From positions 235,680-299,679 of the forward strand of contig VXAZ01004036.1 in assembly GCA_013399875.1 (NCBI GenBank): a stretch of 64,000 nt of DNA, in the 5' to 3' direction. A program made the translations under genes and the position numbers. This document shows positions 47,183-59,720 of the stretch, in pieces. Numbering within the stretch: the stretch's first letter is position 1; each line of letters starts with the position of its first letter. This stretch comes from Gymnorhina tibicen. Lineage: Eukaryota; Chordata; Aves; Passeriformes; Artamidae. Under the pieces are notes generated by a model. That model saw only the letters and a list, made by a program, of their open reading frames with translations, was not told the origin of the DNA and did not search any database.

Positions 47183-49753
47183 TTTGCTTTGTTTCGTCTC
47201 CCCAGATCCATTAACTAAACTCATCTTTGCCATAAGTGTTTTCTTTTAAAGAGCACTCGCATTCTTGCCTCCTCTAATTGTGGTAAGGATGTTTTCCAGG
47301 GTGTGAGATGCCAGTGGTTCTGTTTAGGTTCTTTATACAGACAATAGTGGCTGATTCCTGCAAGTCCTGCTAAATCCAGGAGGGTCCAAAGGGTTGAGAT
47401 GGGGCCCATACCACAAAGAGGCATCCTTATGGAAAAAAAAAAGAGCAGGAGTGTGAGTCAGAGGGTGACAGATTCCCTTTCATGCTTCTAGCAACAGTTT
47501 TGCATCTTCTCCTTGTACTGTTTGACAGGTAAAGGTCTTTGAGGGAGTAAGTCCTTGTTTTTCTCTGCTCTGGACCAGTAAATAATAGCAAAGAACTGTT
47601 CATCCCTGCCTACCCTGAACTACTTGTGTTCTTATCTTAATTGCTTCATTTTCACAACCCACACTCAATCTTCTCAGAAAATCAGAGCCTTGAACTTCAT
47701 TCCAGGATCTTGAGGAAATCTCACATCTCCCTGCCACTTCCCAGCCTCTCTCATCTACGAGAACAAACCCCATCTCTCCCCGCTTGACGTACTCCGAATT
47801 TCCTTGGGGATTATCTAAACAGAGCCCACGTGATCCAAGTCTCTCTCAGACCCTCTACAAATGGGAAGGCATAAATCACAGGGCCCTACAAATAAACACA
47901 ACTGGCAAGACGTTATTTTTCCCTGTCTGAAGTGCCACCAGTTCTTTCATCTGCCGCCTCCTGGAAACGTGTCTGTTCAGAGTAAGTACAACCCTTCCCG
48001 TGTACACACAGTGTTTTTCTGCCACTTCTCCTCGCAAGCTGTAATGGGAACCCTGCACCAGAAACACTCAAAGAAATGCAGCCAAGTGAATACCTCTTAC
48101 TGTTTTCACTTCTCTTCAGCTTGGCTCTGAAAGCTGAAAGCATTCCTGTTTGTGAGGAAAGGAATGGTTGGCTAAGACAGGGAAAATCCTGACTGTGAAA
48201 TCCCGCTGCAGCTTAATTTTCAGACTTGTGACTTTTTGTATTATACTTGGGGGTGTTGGGCATCATTAATTCTGAAAATATTCTTTGTAAGCTGAAGAAA
48301 GGGTAAGTTCTTGCCATAACAAAAACAACTCAGAGCTGAACACTAAAAAATTCTACAAAAACTGGAGATGTTTTTACAGTTAAGCCTCGTCTGGAGTTAA
48401 TTTAAAATAATCATGTTTACATGGAGGTGAATTAGTGAGCTGAGCTCTGCCAGTGCCTCACTATAGTTAGAAGTACCCAGCCAAGAATTATAACCCTGGT
48501 AATTCATTCCCTGCCTGCTGCACCCCTGGCTATAAGAACCCAGAGGCAGAAAGGCCAGTCTAGGGGGGTGGTGGCACCCAAAATCACTTTAATCAGTGAT
48601 GAATGTTGTAGAAATATTCCTGAGGGAGTAAGTGCTTGATCCATGCTTTGCCTTTCAGTGCAGAATAACTATTTTTCTGTATGTAACTGGTAAGGCCAGA
48701 CAGGGGTCCTGTTGCTGTGGCTCTGCTGAGGGTGGGATTCCATTTGGTGGGCAGTGAAGGTGTCCACACCTCTGCTATCCCTCTGAACATCCTTATGGTT
48801 TTTGGAATAGGCTCTCTAGGATGGGAGTCACCTCTGCTCTTGGAGACTCCTCCTTTGGGGTAAGGTGGGTCTTTCTGTTCATTCCCCACATCCCTGGATG
48901 GTTGGGATAAGGGCTGGTACAGATGAGCCCACCCCAATGGTCATTTTCCATTAGGACCGTTGTCCTGAGAGCCTCTAAGTGAGCAAACCTTATCTTGCAA
49001 CCTTTCTTTGAGGAGTGTTGGCTGCTAAATCTGTATTTGGAATTAGCAGTGGCCCAGAGGGGTCCATGCAAGCGTTTGACTGCTCCACTCTTGTCCTTAG
49101 TTCAGCTACTCCTTGCTTTAGAGTAAAATACACTTATGAAATGAGTTTTGCATCTGATACATGTATATAATACCAGGGAATGGCTCTGGCATGCCTCTGC
49201 TGTGTGATCCTTCCAGGAGCCTGAGAAAACATTTCTCTCCCTAAATTTGTGAGTGGTGGGATGACTTCCCAGCGAAGGTCTGTGAGCAATCGCAGAGAGC
49301 AAAAGCTTTTTGGTTTTGCTTTGATGATCAAAAATGCAGTTGCCTTGAGTGTCAGCTGATATGAGAAGGAGCTTTATTTCAGGCAGCCTCTGCTGTTTTC
49401 AGTTAATTGAAGCTCGTGGTTGTCGCAATGCCTCTCCTGACCCTCAGCTCGTCTCCTATCTCCGTCTGCCGCTAGTGAGCTGTCACCGGAGATGCTCTTC
49501 CTGCCTGGGCTCTCAGCCTGCTCCTGGAGGTGCTGTTCCTGCTCAGCCTGGTCCTGGCAGACTGGACCTGTCCTTTCCAGGCTGTGTGTCAGCAGGGACA
49601 CGTGGCCTGGCAGCTGCTCCATGCTGGAAACTCGGTTGTTGTCGTCTTCCTTGTTACTGCATCCTGTGCTGGCCAGGAAATGTCAGCCATGGGGCTGCCA
49701 GCTCGGGCTTGGCTCATCCACCCTCATCCCTCTGAAGGGAAAGGCAGACATAG
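47183..49753. other. Intergenic unique block
   Basis: A minus-strand open frame at 48593-48937 (114 codons) has no recognisable domain and no splice context. Nothing else is seen. Confidence 0.65.
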
Positions 49754-49857
49754 GGAATCATAGAATGGTTTGGGTTGGAAGGGACCTTAAAGGCCATCTC
49801 ATTCCAACCCCCTGCCATGGGCAGGGACACCTTCCACTAGATCAGGTTGCTCCAAGG
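49754..49857 (-). mobile_element. CR1 LINE 3' end, reverse, short
   Basis: GGAATCATAGAATGGTTTGG to AGATCAGGTTGCTCCAAGG. Close to consensus, so probably young or little decayed. Confidence 0.9.
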
Positions 49858-50333
49858 CAAAAAAAGGAGTTGACAAGGAGCAGGTTACAAAGGTACACGA
49901 GGTTACAAATGGCACTGGAAGGTGCCAAGCAGGTAGGCACAAGCAGGGGGTGTGTGTTGGCGGCAGATGGGCTCTGTGCTGGGTGCTTGCTCACTCCTTT
50001 GGGTCTGGATCTGTATGACCATGAGATCTCTTTCTCCAAGTGGAAATAGGCTGGGGGAATCTCAGTGAGATCAAACAGAGGTAATTTTATTAAAGCAGCC
50101 TGCGAGTTCCTTTTCTGTGCGTGTTACTGCTGCTTAATGTTGGGGATCAAATTCTTCCCTGATATAAATCTGCCTGTGGCCCCTTTGGCTTTTATGGCAC
50201 CAAGGCCATTTACTGCATCTTGTGATTCACTGGGTCTGTGCCTGGATGGTTCCCAAGCTGTTGTCTGCAGACAACTGGAATCACAGCCATGGGTCTGTGG
50301 TGCTCTGTTGGGTGTTTGCAATCCAGAGCATCT
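49858..50333. other. Intergenic unique block between two CR1 copies
   Basis: No supported feature. Confidence 0.65.
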
Positions 50334-50505
50334 GCCCACAGAAGCTGTGGCTGCCCCAGCCCTGGGAGTGTCCAAGGCCAGGCTGGCCAGGCTTGGAGCA
50401 TCCTGGGATAGTGGAAGGTGTCCCCGCCCATGGCAGAGGGTTGGAACTGCATGAACTTTAAGGTCTCTTCCAAGCCAAACCATTCTGGGATTCTATGATT
50501 CCATT
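50334..50505 (+). mobile_element. CR1 LINE 3' fragment
   Basis: Starts at GCCCACAGAAGCTGTGGCTG and ends GGGATTCTATGATTCC. Confidence 0.88.
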
Positions 50506-51642
50506 AAGGACTTATGAATTAGGCTGCCTTGTATTGCACAGTAAACTGGGTGTGTTGACAGCAGCTTGTGGTTCAAAAGCTACAGATGCCACTGCTCTGA
50601 ACACTCCTCACTAACCCTTAGCTTTTAATTTGTGTAAATAAATATTCTCCTTACTTCTTTTTTCCCTTTTTTTTTTTTTTTTTGTTCTTTGTTGGGGTGG
50701 GGGGGCTCTTTTCCCGCTGGTNTTTTTTTTTTTTTGGTCACTTGTGAGGCTGGGAGAGCTCTTTGCCAGCTGCTCTGCCCAGAGATCTTTTTCTCCAGAT
50801 AACAAATCTTGGGACCAGCAGCTGAACCACGACATGCTGCCATTTTAATGAGCTGTAAATTTAGAGCATCTTGGCATATTTGGAGAAAGTATAAATCATA
50901 GGTTACTCCCGGTTTCTTCTTTTTTTTTTTTTTTTTAATTTACAAAGCGAACAAGTAGCCAAGCGTTAGGTTTCTTTCAGCAGTGACAGGCTAATTGTTT
51001 CAAAATGGGGCCGTGAAATATGTTGAGTGCTGCAATGCGGGATCAGCTGGAACATCTGTTCCTGAAAAACGCCGTGTAGGAACATCGCTTCTAAACAGAG
51101 ATAAGCCAGTTCGAACAGGATGTGAGGGAACCTCGCAAAGCTGAGAAAATTGCTGTCATGACAGCTGTAAAACCAAAAACCTCTTGGAAATGCAGCCTGG
51201 GAATGCTGCTCCTAAACAGAAGCAGAGAAGAACTGATCTGGGTTTCCAGGCAGGGCGCATGGTCCTCTTGAAAAGCCTTTAAAAAGTTCCTTGCTCATTC
51301 CTCTCTGCAAGAGCATTTTGTAAGCTCCGAGATGGCTTGGAAAGGCAGTGCTCACATGAAGAAATTACCTGGGAATTCATGTGGTTTTCAACAAATGAGA
51401 GACATTTGTCACAGGTTGGATTTTTCCTGTGCCGTGGCCACCACCAGAAACATGGCACGAACTTGGATGGATGCAGGAAAGACATTGGGCTTCATCTGTT
51501 ATTTTTACAGCTATTTCTGCATCCTGCTAGGTGCCTTTGTTAAGGAAAAGACTATCTTGGATTTTTTTTTTCCCCAAAATGTGTTTAATGTAATGGGAAT
51601 TGGACTGTGATAATTAATTTTCGCATGGCAAATGAAATATCT
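50506..51642. other. Intergenic block
   Basis: Contains the poly-T/N patch and another T run (about 50917-50936). The rest (51000-51250) is unique, with scattered CpG. Confidence 0.65.
50655..50736 (+). repeat. Poly-T and G-rich low-complexity patch with one N
   Basis: T runs flank GGGGTGGGGGGG. The single N at 50722 sits in a T run and marks an uncertain homopolymer call. Confidence 0.9.
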
Positions 51643-51912
51643 GGATATTAGGATAAAGGTTTTTGGATATTAGGAAAAGGTTTGGGTTTGGATATGAGGA
51701 AAAAGTTTCTCACTCAGAGGGTGGTTGGGCACTGGAACAGGCTTCCCAGGGCAGTGGTCACAGCACCAAGGCTGACAGAGCTCAAGGAACATTTGGACAA
51801 TGCTCTCAGGCACAGGGTGGGATTCTTGGGGTGTTCAGCACAGGGCCAGGAGTTGGACTCAGTGATCCTTGTGGGTCCCTTCCAACTCAGGATATTCCAT
51901 GATTCTATGATC
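51643..51912 (+). mobile_element. CR1 LINE 3' fragment, third subfamily type, with tandemly repeated start
   Basis: Contains AGTTTCTCACTCAGAGGGTG, CTTCCCAGGGCAGTGGTCAC and TTGGACTCAGTGATCCTTGT, ending TTCCATGATTCTATGATC. The first block (GGATATTAGGA type) occurs three times at 51643, 51665 and 51690. Confidence 0.9.
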
Positions 51913-53169
51913 TGAAGAAAACAGTGTTTGGATATCGGATAGTTTAGGGTTAGGGTAGAGGTAATACATAAATTTCTGATGCAACCCAAGCACCTGAGCA
52001 AATGCTGGTTTTCCATGACTTTGTCCCTGGGAGTATTTGGATTGTTTGGGTGGCTGCTGCTGCTGGTAAAACTGACACCAAATGGAAAATTTATCCACAC
52101 CAAATGGAAAACTTAAGCGTGCAAAATGTTTTGAGTAACGTGAAAGAAGCTCTGAAAGGAGCAGGGTTGGGGACAAGCTTAGAAACATGGAAGTATTTTG
52201 GGTTACTGTGCCCAAGCTTCAATTTCATGAGATATTTAAAACACATCCCTACATTTAAATATAAGAATACTTGTACCAGCTTCAATGAGCCCCTTCTCTT
52301 GGGTAAATTTAGGCATAGGCTCAGCTGTCTCAGTGGGTGAGAAAGGAGAAGGAGTCAGCATGCTTTCTCCTCAGAGCCCAAATAGTGACAACTCTGAGTA
52401 AATCTTGGTTGAGTACATAAAGCAGATGAGTGCAAAAACCACTGTGATAAATGCTCTACCAGTTCTTAAATCTTGCTGATCTTTAATCTGATAACTTTCT
52501 CGCTCGGACAAACTGGTGGATGTAGGATTTCAGCCCTCAGACTGTGTGCTGGTGTGTGTGGATGCATTACATGCTGTGCCTCAGGGCAGCCAGCGCATGC
52601 AGAAATTAGGAATCTGGGTTTTTCAGTAAGAAATAGACAGTTTTTAATCTGTCTTTTGTTAAGTTTATTCTTTAACAGAGAGGTTTCTCACTCAGTCAGG
52701 AAATGCTGCTTTAGAGGTGCTGGTGCTGCAAAGCCAGCTTACACACAGGTTCCTGATGCTTGCAGTGGAGATTAAATAAAATAATTTCCCTGCTGCTCCC
52801 TGTCCTCAGTTCCTGTCCCAGCTGAGGGATTTGTTCCAGATGGTGGTGGGTGGGAGTGCTCTGTGCAGGGGGTGAGGAGGGAGGTGTGCTCTGTCCCCTG
52901 AGCACCCCTCACAGGTGATGTCCAGAGGATCAGTGTGCCAAAGCTCGCCACCCTCTGCCCCAGCTGAGCTGAGAAATGGCTGCAAAAGGACCTCCTGCTC
53001 CTGTTCCCCTGCCAACATCATCTGGCCCTTCCCTGCATCCTTCAGGCATCACCACAGGTAGCAGGAAATGATTGAAGATCCCTGGGTTTGTGCTTGGTCA
53101 GAAGCCATCTACATCCATCTACAGCTCCCTGAAAGGAGGTTGGAGCGACGTGGGGTCTCTTCTCCCTAA
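51913..53169. other. Intergenic unique block
   Basis: No supported gene or repeat. Confidence 0.65.
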
Positions 53170-53370
53170 CAAGTGACAGGACCAGAGGAAACAACCTCAA
53201 GTTGCACCTGGGGAAGTTTAGATTGGATACTAAGGGAAATTTCTTCATGGAATGGCTTGTCAAGCATTGGAACAGGCTGCCCAGGAATGTGGGGGAATCA
53301 CCATCCCTGGAGGGATGTAAAAGCCCTGTAGATGTGGCACTTGGGCACATGGTTTAGTGGTGGGTTTGGC
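53170..53370 (+). mobile_element. CR1 LINE fragment, second subfamily type
   Basis: AGTTTAGATTGGATACTAAG, GGAACAGGCTGCCCAGGAAT, TGTAGATGTGGCACTTGGGC and ATGGTTTAGTGGTGGG. The 3' tail is missing. Confidence 0.87.
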
Positions 53371-54865
53371 CCTTGCAAGGCCATGGTGAGATGCCTGGGT
53401 CAGCCCATTTCACTGCTGCTCTCCATTGCCTCTGCCCTCCTGTGCTGGTGCTCCCTGGATGATTCACCCAGCCTTGGGATGCTCAGACTTCACACTGGCT
53501 CAGGGTTTGTGCTCCTGCATCACCTCAGGAAGGGCTGGGCTGCTCTGTCCTCTGTGGACTGGCACTGCAGTTCCCTGGTGCAGCACGACCTCCTTCAAAT
53601 CCTAAATATCCCCATTTTTGAGGGTGATGAGAGTACGAACAGCAGCATCAGGAGTTTCAAAGCCTGTTCTTCAGCGCTGAAGTCACCAGTGTCACATTTG
53701 CTCTCACTGATAAGGACTGGCTGCAATGCCAAAATGTCTGTATGAACTAAAATAGCAGAGCCTGTTCCTGGTGCCTTCTGTTTGTAAAGAGAATTTCAGA
53801 AAGCCATGGTTCCTGCAGCCAAAAAGCAGTGACAGTAATACAGGAACTTTGTGTAAAAGCTGATTTAAACCTTTTGTTTAGTTACAGGTTAATAAAGGCA
53901 AAACAGCGCTGCTGCTTGGGGCATCAGACATTGACTTCAAATGAGTAGAAGCTCAGGAACTGAATTTAAATCCCAGCTTGGAAGACATCTCTCCATCAGG
54001 GGTGAGAGCTACTGCCACAAATCACTCTGTCCCTGCTTTTGTGTGTGTCTTTTCCAGGATATTGTGGTGCTCCCTGCGCTCCCTGCCATTCAAACACCTT
54101 CCAAGTACCATGGCAGTGTGGGTGCTGTAATTTTTGTGTGGGGTTACTCCTCACAGCAAGGAGATAAGGTCAGCCTTGATTCCAGCCTTATTTCTAAGTG
54201 CTGGCTCTGGCCCAGGCAGCCCATGGCTCTCACTAACTGGCCAGGCCTGGCGCTGCTCACATATCCCCACTGACCCACTCGTGTCCAGCTGAGCTCCTTT
54301 GGCTGCTCTGGCTACTTCATTGATCCCCAAATTAATCTGCCCACAGACTCCTCTCTCAGCCACTTTGCAGCTCCTCGGCAGCTTTGCCTGGAGCAGGAGC
54401 GTATTTTTCATCTCTCTGCTGAGTTTACACGAGGTGAATTCTCAGAGCTGCCAGCGCCGGCGAACTTCCCAGGCTTCAGCAGAGACATTCCTGCCTCAGA
54501 GTGAAAACCCAAGGCTGAATTGGATTTCTCTTGTTTCACTAATTGGCTCAGCGCTGTGGTTGGTATTTATGGCTTTTGTGCTGCTCCTTGATTTCTCGGT
54601 CTGTCTGTTTTGTTATGCTGCTCCTACGGAACACGGGAATATCATGCTCTCTTTGGGGTATGCCAACAACTCGGGAAGTGGGTGAGTGTAGCCAAACAGA
54701 TTTTCCACCTTCAGGAGCAGGGAAACTGCTGAACTGTTGCCTGCCTTTTGTTTAGCATGGGAGCTGCTGCGTGGATAGTGTTTACTGTGTGTATTTCTCC
54801 AGAGGGGGCCAGCAAGGAAAGACTTCTGCCTCCATCATCTACAGATCCAGGCATTTTGCTTGGTT
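53371..54865. other. Intergenic unique block
   Basis: Open frames of 110-137 codons occur but have no domain, no Kozak-supported start and no splice partners. Confidence 0.65.
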
Positions 54866-55129
54866 CACAAGGGGAAATGGCCTTAAGATGAAATAGGGCA
54901 GATTTAGATTAGATTTTAGGAAGAAATTCCTGGCTGTGAGGATGGTGAGGCCCTGGCACAGGTTACCCAGAGAAGCTGTGGCTGCCCCATCCCAGGCAGT
55001 GTTCCAGGCCAGGTTGGACGGGGCTTGGAGAAATGTGGGATAGTGGAAGGTGTCCCTGGCCTTGGCAGGGGTTGGAACTGGATGGTCTTTAAGGTGCCTT
55101 CCAACCCCAACCATTCTGTGATTCCATGA
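54866..55129 (+). mobile_element. CR1 LINE 3' fragment
   Basis: Starts at CACAAGGGGAAATGGCC and ends CCATTCTGTGATTCCATGAA. Its 3' flank is homologous to that of the copy at 57836. Confidence 0.91.
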
Positions 55130-55227
55130 ATCTCCTGCTGAGTTTGTTTTCAAGGCAGGAGCAAAGCACAGGGATCTCATCCTACTGTGGAATTATTTCA
55201 TTTCAGAACGATTATCTTCCCTATTTT
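55130..55227 (+). repeat. Duplicated CR1 3' flank, copy A
   Basis: TCTCCTGCTGAGTTT, then TTTTCAA, TCTCATCCTAC and ATTATCTTC occur in the same order as in copy B (58330-58446), with gaps. CR1 insertions do not share flanks by chance, so this is duplication or a longer unrecognised repeat. Confidence 0.75.
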
Positions 55228-55696
55228 GGAGGCCCCCTGCTCCTCCTGAAGAAGTGCTTTTAAGTGGTTATGAGGCTATAAAAAGAGAAAATCAAAATGC
55301 TGGGAGAAATTTTGCAGACCCTTCAATGGCACTTCTGTGAGCAGCAATGGAAAAATTCACCTGGGCTGCTCTCCTGGAGCTTTTGCCAGGGGTTGAGTCC
55401 TGGCAAAGTGCAAAGTCTGTCTTCAACCAGGCTGGTATCAATGGCAGTGCTGCACCATCACAGAGGTCCCTGAACCCTCCCAGATCCCAGGTAAAATGGA
55501 AACAAACAATTTCTCCTATTTTTCATTGCAATTCTTCAATTTACTCTTGGCCTACACAGCTGGAAAGAGAGAGGGGAAGCGCTGGGGGTGTGACTGGAGG
55601 TGATGTCCCCACTGATGATGTTCCTGCATCTGTTGCTAAACTGAGCCTTTTGAAACCATCCTGGAGCGGAGGTCAGCCTGCAGCAGGTCCTTTGCA

Positions 55697-55726
55697 GGGG
55701 GGACGGTGGGGGTTTTGGGGTGGGGG
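55697..55726 (+). other. G-quadruplex motif
   Basis: Four runs of at least four G separated by loops of 5, 4 and 1 bases. It fits the standard intramolecular quadruplex pattern well. Confidence 0.75.
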
Positions 55727-56289
55727 AAGGCAAGAGCAATGGACCTGAGCTGCCTGTTTGGCCTTTTCCCCCAGGATCAGCTTCCCTGAGTTCATCAGGA
55801 GAGCGCCAGAGCCCTCTGGATTCCTTCTCCTGGTTTAAAGTAAGGCTTTTTTCCCCAAGGAACTGCTGTAAAAAGTTAAAAAAAACCTCAGAGGCCTCTT
55901 TATAACTTTTTCTGCAGCCACATTCTAATTAAGAAACAAAACTCATCATAAATTGCTTTCCAAGGGATCTACTCCAAGTGGGGATTGAGGGCATTTGCCG
56001 TGCGGCAGCAGAAACATTTAAAAATGTGTTTTTAGAGAGCAGCAATTTCAGCACATGGGAATAGGCTATTCCAGCTCAGGGGATTTGACTGTTCCCCATT
56101 TGGGGGCCCTGAACAGTGCTTTGCTGAGGACAGAAGTGTCTTCAGCAAGTACAAAAATCCTGTTTAGCTGAAGGATTCAGTGGATGGCCATGCTGGAAAA
56201 CTGAAGCATCAGCAGGGAAAGTTGTTCCCTTGATGCTCTGGTCAGATGTTGGCACTTCTGAGACCCAGCCATCCCGAGGGATTCAGGAT

Positions 56290-56333
56290 TAGTTTAGAGC
56301 CATTACCCCTTGTCCTACATGCCCTTGTATCCC
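56290..56333 (-). mobile_element. CR1 LINE remnant, reverse, very short
   Basis: AGTTTAGAGCCATTACCCC, TTGTCCTACATGCCCTTGTA. This is the CR1 region just 5' of the usual core, and nothing else of the element remains. Confidence 0.6.
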
Positions 56334-57835
56334 TTTTTTGGTTTTTTTGTTTTTTTTTTAAAGCAGAAATCCCTCCACAGCAAGCAAAACACAAGTTTTG
56401 AACAAAGAATTTAATTTAAATTCGTGGTGAGGGGGCTCTGAGCTGGCAGCCAGGCCTGGGGGGGGGTTACACTTCTCTCTGCCCCCTGTCAGGAATGAAT
56501 ACCCCAGCAGCCTCACAGCCCCTCTGCCAGCTGTGAGCCCTCACACCCCTCAAAACCCTTCCTTGCCCAGCTCTGAGAGCAGCCATGCCACACCACAGGG
56601 CAAGGCAAGGTGGGGAAACAGCCCCTGAGAAAAAGAAAATTACCAAACCACTTGTTTCTAACCCATGCAGGGAGCAGGGGGCTGTTTTGAAGCACTTTGG
56701 AGCCTTTCTCTGTGGCCTCAAGCCTGGCCAGAGGATGCTTCTTAGCTCTCCAGGCTTTTTTCAGTGAATTGCATCAAAACTCACCATCCAGTATTCCATC
56801 CTGAAAGAGGGAGGGCTTCATCCCATCTTCCCAGGCTGGCAGGGGAGTGGGGAGGGGGCAGCCAGAGGACACAGGCACTCTCTGTGAGCCAGAGGTGCCA
56901 TTTATGGGAACGCTTGTGGGAGGGAAGAGAGGGAGGGCTTTGGGGCTCGAGAAAAATCTGCAACTGGGTTTTTTTCCATCCCTGGCTCCCTCTCCAGCGG
57001 TGCTGTTTTGTGGGCAGCACCATCAAACTCATCACCTCCTGCCCCAGCCAGGCAGAGGCTTTCCAGGAGGTTCCCAGGCAGTGGAGAATTGCAAAGGGCT
57101 GCAGGAAAGCAAATTGGCAGCAAGAAGGGGCAAGAGCTCAGCCAGGCACAGAGGCCGGTGGGGAAAGAGGAGAAAAACAAAAAGAAAAGCAAATTGTGCC
57201 CCAAAACCTCAAGCTGCAGATCAGTCTCTTTTTTTCGCCTTAATTTTCTGAGGTGACTTCTGTATCCTCCTCCCTTTTCTCAGCACAGCCCGGCTGATTT
57301 TTCCCTCCCGGGGAAGGATTGGGCTGTCCCTGTCAGCAGCTGCAGACAGACTGATTGCAATGTGTCACACACATGCATATGTATAGGTGTATTTATATGC
57401 ATATCTATATATAGGTGCTGCCCTGAGACTCTCTAAGACTACCCAAGGGCACAGTCCCACATCACCCCCTCAAACTTCTCCCTCCCTTACCCCAAACTGG
57501 AAGGCATTTCAAAGTCAGGTTGAAGGTCACCAAGTTCTCTGCTGCCTTGGCAAAAATTCCCTGCTGCTGGAAGCAGCATCTCCATTGAGGCACTGCAGTC
57601 CTGGCACTCACGAGCTCTGCTCAGCCCGACCCAGATCCTGGCACAAGCATTTTACAGTGAACAGTGTGAAAACCCATTTATGAACAGGCAGGGTTTGGGA
57701 AGAGCCCCGACCTGGAGCAGTGGAGTTTCAACACTACCTTATGAATAGCAGGAAAATTGAAGCCCATCTCTGTCCTGGAAATGGGGAAGCTCTGCCATGG
57801 ATCTGGATGGGTGATTTAAGCTAAGAAACTGCTCT

Positions 57836-58331
57836 GAGTTCTGCATCCAGCTCTGGGGTCCCAAACATAGGAAGGACATGGACCTGATGGAGCAAAGATG
57901 CTCTGAGGGCAGGAGTGCCTCTGCTTTGGAGACAGGTTGAGAGAGTGGGGGTTGTTCAGCCCGGAGAAGAGAAGGCTCTGGAGAGACCTCAGAGCCCCTT
58001 CCAGTGCCTAAAGAGGCTCCAGGAGAGCTGGAGAGGGACTTTGGGAAAGGGCTTGGAGTGACCAGACAAGGAGGAATTACTTTAAACTCAAGAAAAGTAG
58101 GTTTAGATTAGAGATTAGGAAGAAATTCTTCCCTGTGAGGGTGGTGAGGCCCTGGCACAGGTTGCCCAGAGAAGCTGTGGCTGCCCCATCCCTGGAAGTG
58201 CTCCAGACCAGGTTGAAAGGGGCTTGGAGCAACCTGGCCTAGTGGAAGGTGTCCCTGCCCACGGCAGGGGGTTGGAATGAGATGGTCTTTAAGGTCCCTT
58301 CCAACCCCAGCTGTTCTGTGATTCTGTGATT
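57836..58331 (+). mobile_element. CR1 LINE 3' fragment (496 bp, longest in window)
   Basis: Starts at GAGTTCTGCATCCAGCTCTG, a region near the end of CR1 ORF2. It contains GGACATGGACCTGATGGAG and ends ATTCTGTGATTCTGTGATT. I see no intact reverse transcriptase. Confidence 0.93.
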
Positions 58332-58446
58332 CTCCTGCTGAGTTTCTTTTCAAATCAGAACCAGGAAGGATCACAGCCAAGTTACCAGAGGTCTCATCCT
58401 ACCAGAAAATTAATTCTTTTTCATAACTATTATCTTCTCTTTTTCT
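58330..58446 (+). repeat. Duplicated CR1 3' flank, copy B
   Basis: Partner of 55130-55227. The first 23 bases differ at one or two positions. Later shared blocks include GGTCTCATCCTAC and TATTATCTTCTC. Confidence 0.75.
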
Positions 58447-59339
58447 TTTAGGCTTTCTCCCTTGTGCTGTTGGCTCAGCCAATCCATAAGACCGATGCCA
58501 CATTTTTCTTATGGTCACCAAAATTTAATCTGGGGCTCAGAGGGAGCATCACCAACCCCAGTGTGTGGGACACCTGTGCCATTTGGTTTATCCCAGTGTG
58601 GGGGGAAATGCCTCATGTGCTGCCAGGTTCCAGGGTCCCCCCATCAGATCTATTATTAAAGATACTTCTGCCACTGAGCTCATTAAAAAATACTTTCCTC
58701 ACTCCTTCTGGCCTGGCCCTGCCTCTTTTAAAATGGAACCTTTTAATTTGAATGAATCTTTAATTTGATTCTGTGCTCTCCCCGTAAAGAGCTATTCCCC
58801 AGGATCCTTAGGATGAGGAGTAATTTGATAAGGTTTAAAGCGGAAGTGAAGACATGGAATTGATCTAATTTTGTTGATGAGGCTGCAGGATTTTGTTGCC
58901 TGCTTGTAGTGGGGTTGGGTAATCATAAAAGAGAGAGGGAGAGAGAAGTCCTGGGGTTTCTTGGTCTGAACTGCTCATCTCCAATGGATTTAGCACACGG
59001 AGCAGCGAAGGGAAGGGCTCACTCCTGGGCTGGTTTCCTGGTTTTCTCGGGGGGATGCTTCCTTTTCAGCTGTGCATTTTTTTGTGCTCAAGCTCTCCAT
59101 GCAACAGGATACTGGCAGGGAGGGGGAGCAGGAGGAGAATATTTAGCAACAAAAACTAATCCATGGGGACTTTTTACGGGGGGGTTAATGGCTACTTTTT
59201 GGTCCTGATCCTATTTCTGGGAAGTAAACGGTCAAAGGGCTTGAGCCGTTTGCCTCTGGAGGAACAAATGGAGTTGGGGAGCAGAGCCAGGCTGGAGAGT
59301 GGCTCTAGGTCTGTGGGCTTTTGGTTTTGACTCCAGGTT

Positions 59340-59720
59340 TGATACCCAGCCGGTGAGCACTGGACAGCCCGCACGGCTGCGGATGAGACGCACACAGCTG
59401 CAAACCCGGTCCGGGCAGAGCACCTCTGATCCAGGGAAACCATCAACACGTGCCGCGCTGTGGGGTGATAGGGACGAAATCCCTTTCCTGCCCTGACCAC
59501 AGCACCTTCCTGCAAACCCTTTCTTGTCTGACAGCGGAGATGGAGGAGGTGGTTACGGCTGATAAACGGGAAATCCTGCGGGTCCCCGTCCTTCCCCTCG
59601 CGGGGCTCTCCTGGACGTTCCTGAACCACAGCGCCGTGTTTGTCAAACCAACGCACAGAAAAGCAACCTCCCTGCTTCTCATCGCCTCTGGGCAAACCCT
59701 GCCCCTGCAGACGGATGGCA
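59340..59720 (+). promoter_or_regulatory. CpG-rich patch, possible CpG island
   Basis: By eye about 20 CpG in 380 bp, against few in the surrounding 20 kb. Both strands have open frames here (59192-59695 minus, 59450-59755 plus), as GC-rich DNA tends to. No TATA box or recognised promoter was found. Confidence 0.35.

Larger units (their letters stand above)
55228..57835. other. Intergenic GC-richer block
   Basis: Holds the quadruplex motif at 55697 and a CR1 remnant at 56290. Open frames up to 159 codons (56764-57243) lack recognisable domains. Confidence 0.6.

Noticed and set aside
48593..48937. 114-codon minus-strand frame with mixed composition
   Set aside because: No domain recognised, no promoter, poly(A) signal or intron structure that I can support.
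49349..49735. 128-codon Cys/Pro-rich + frame
   Set aside because: Composition reflects CTG/CCT-rich DNA, and it ends next to a CR1 copy. No signal of a real gene.
56764..57243. 159-codon + strand frame
   Set aside because: GC-rich region with frames open on several strands. No domain, repeat or splice support.
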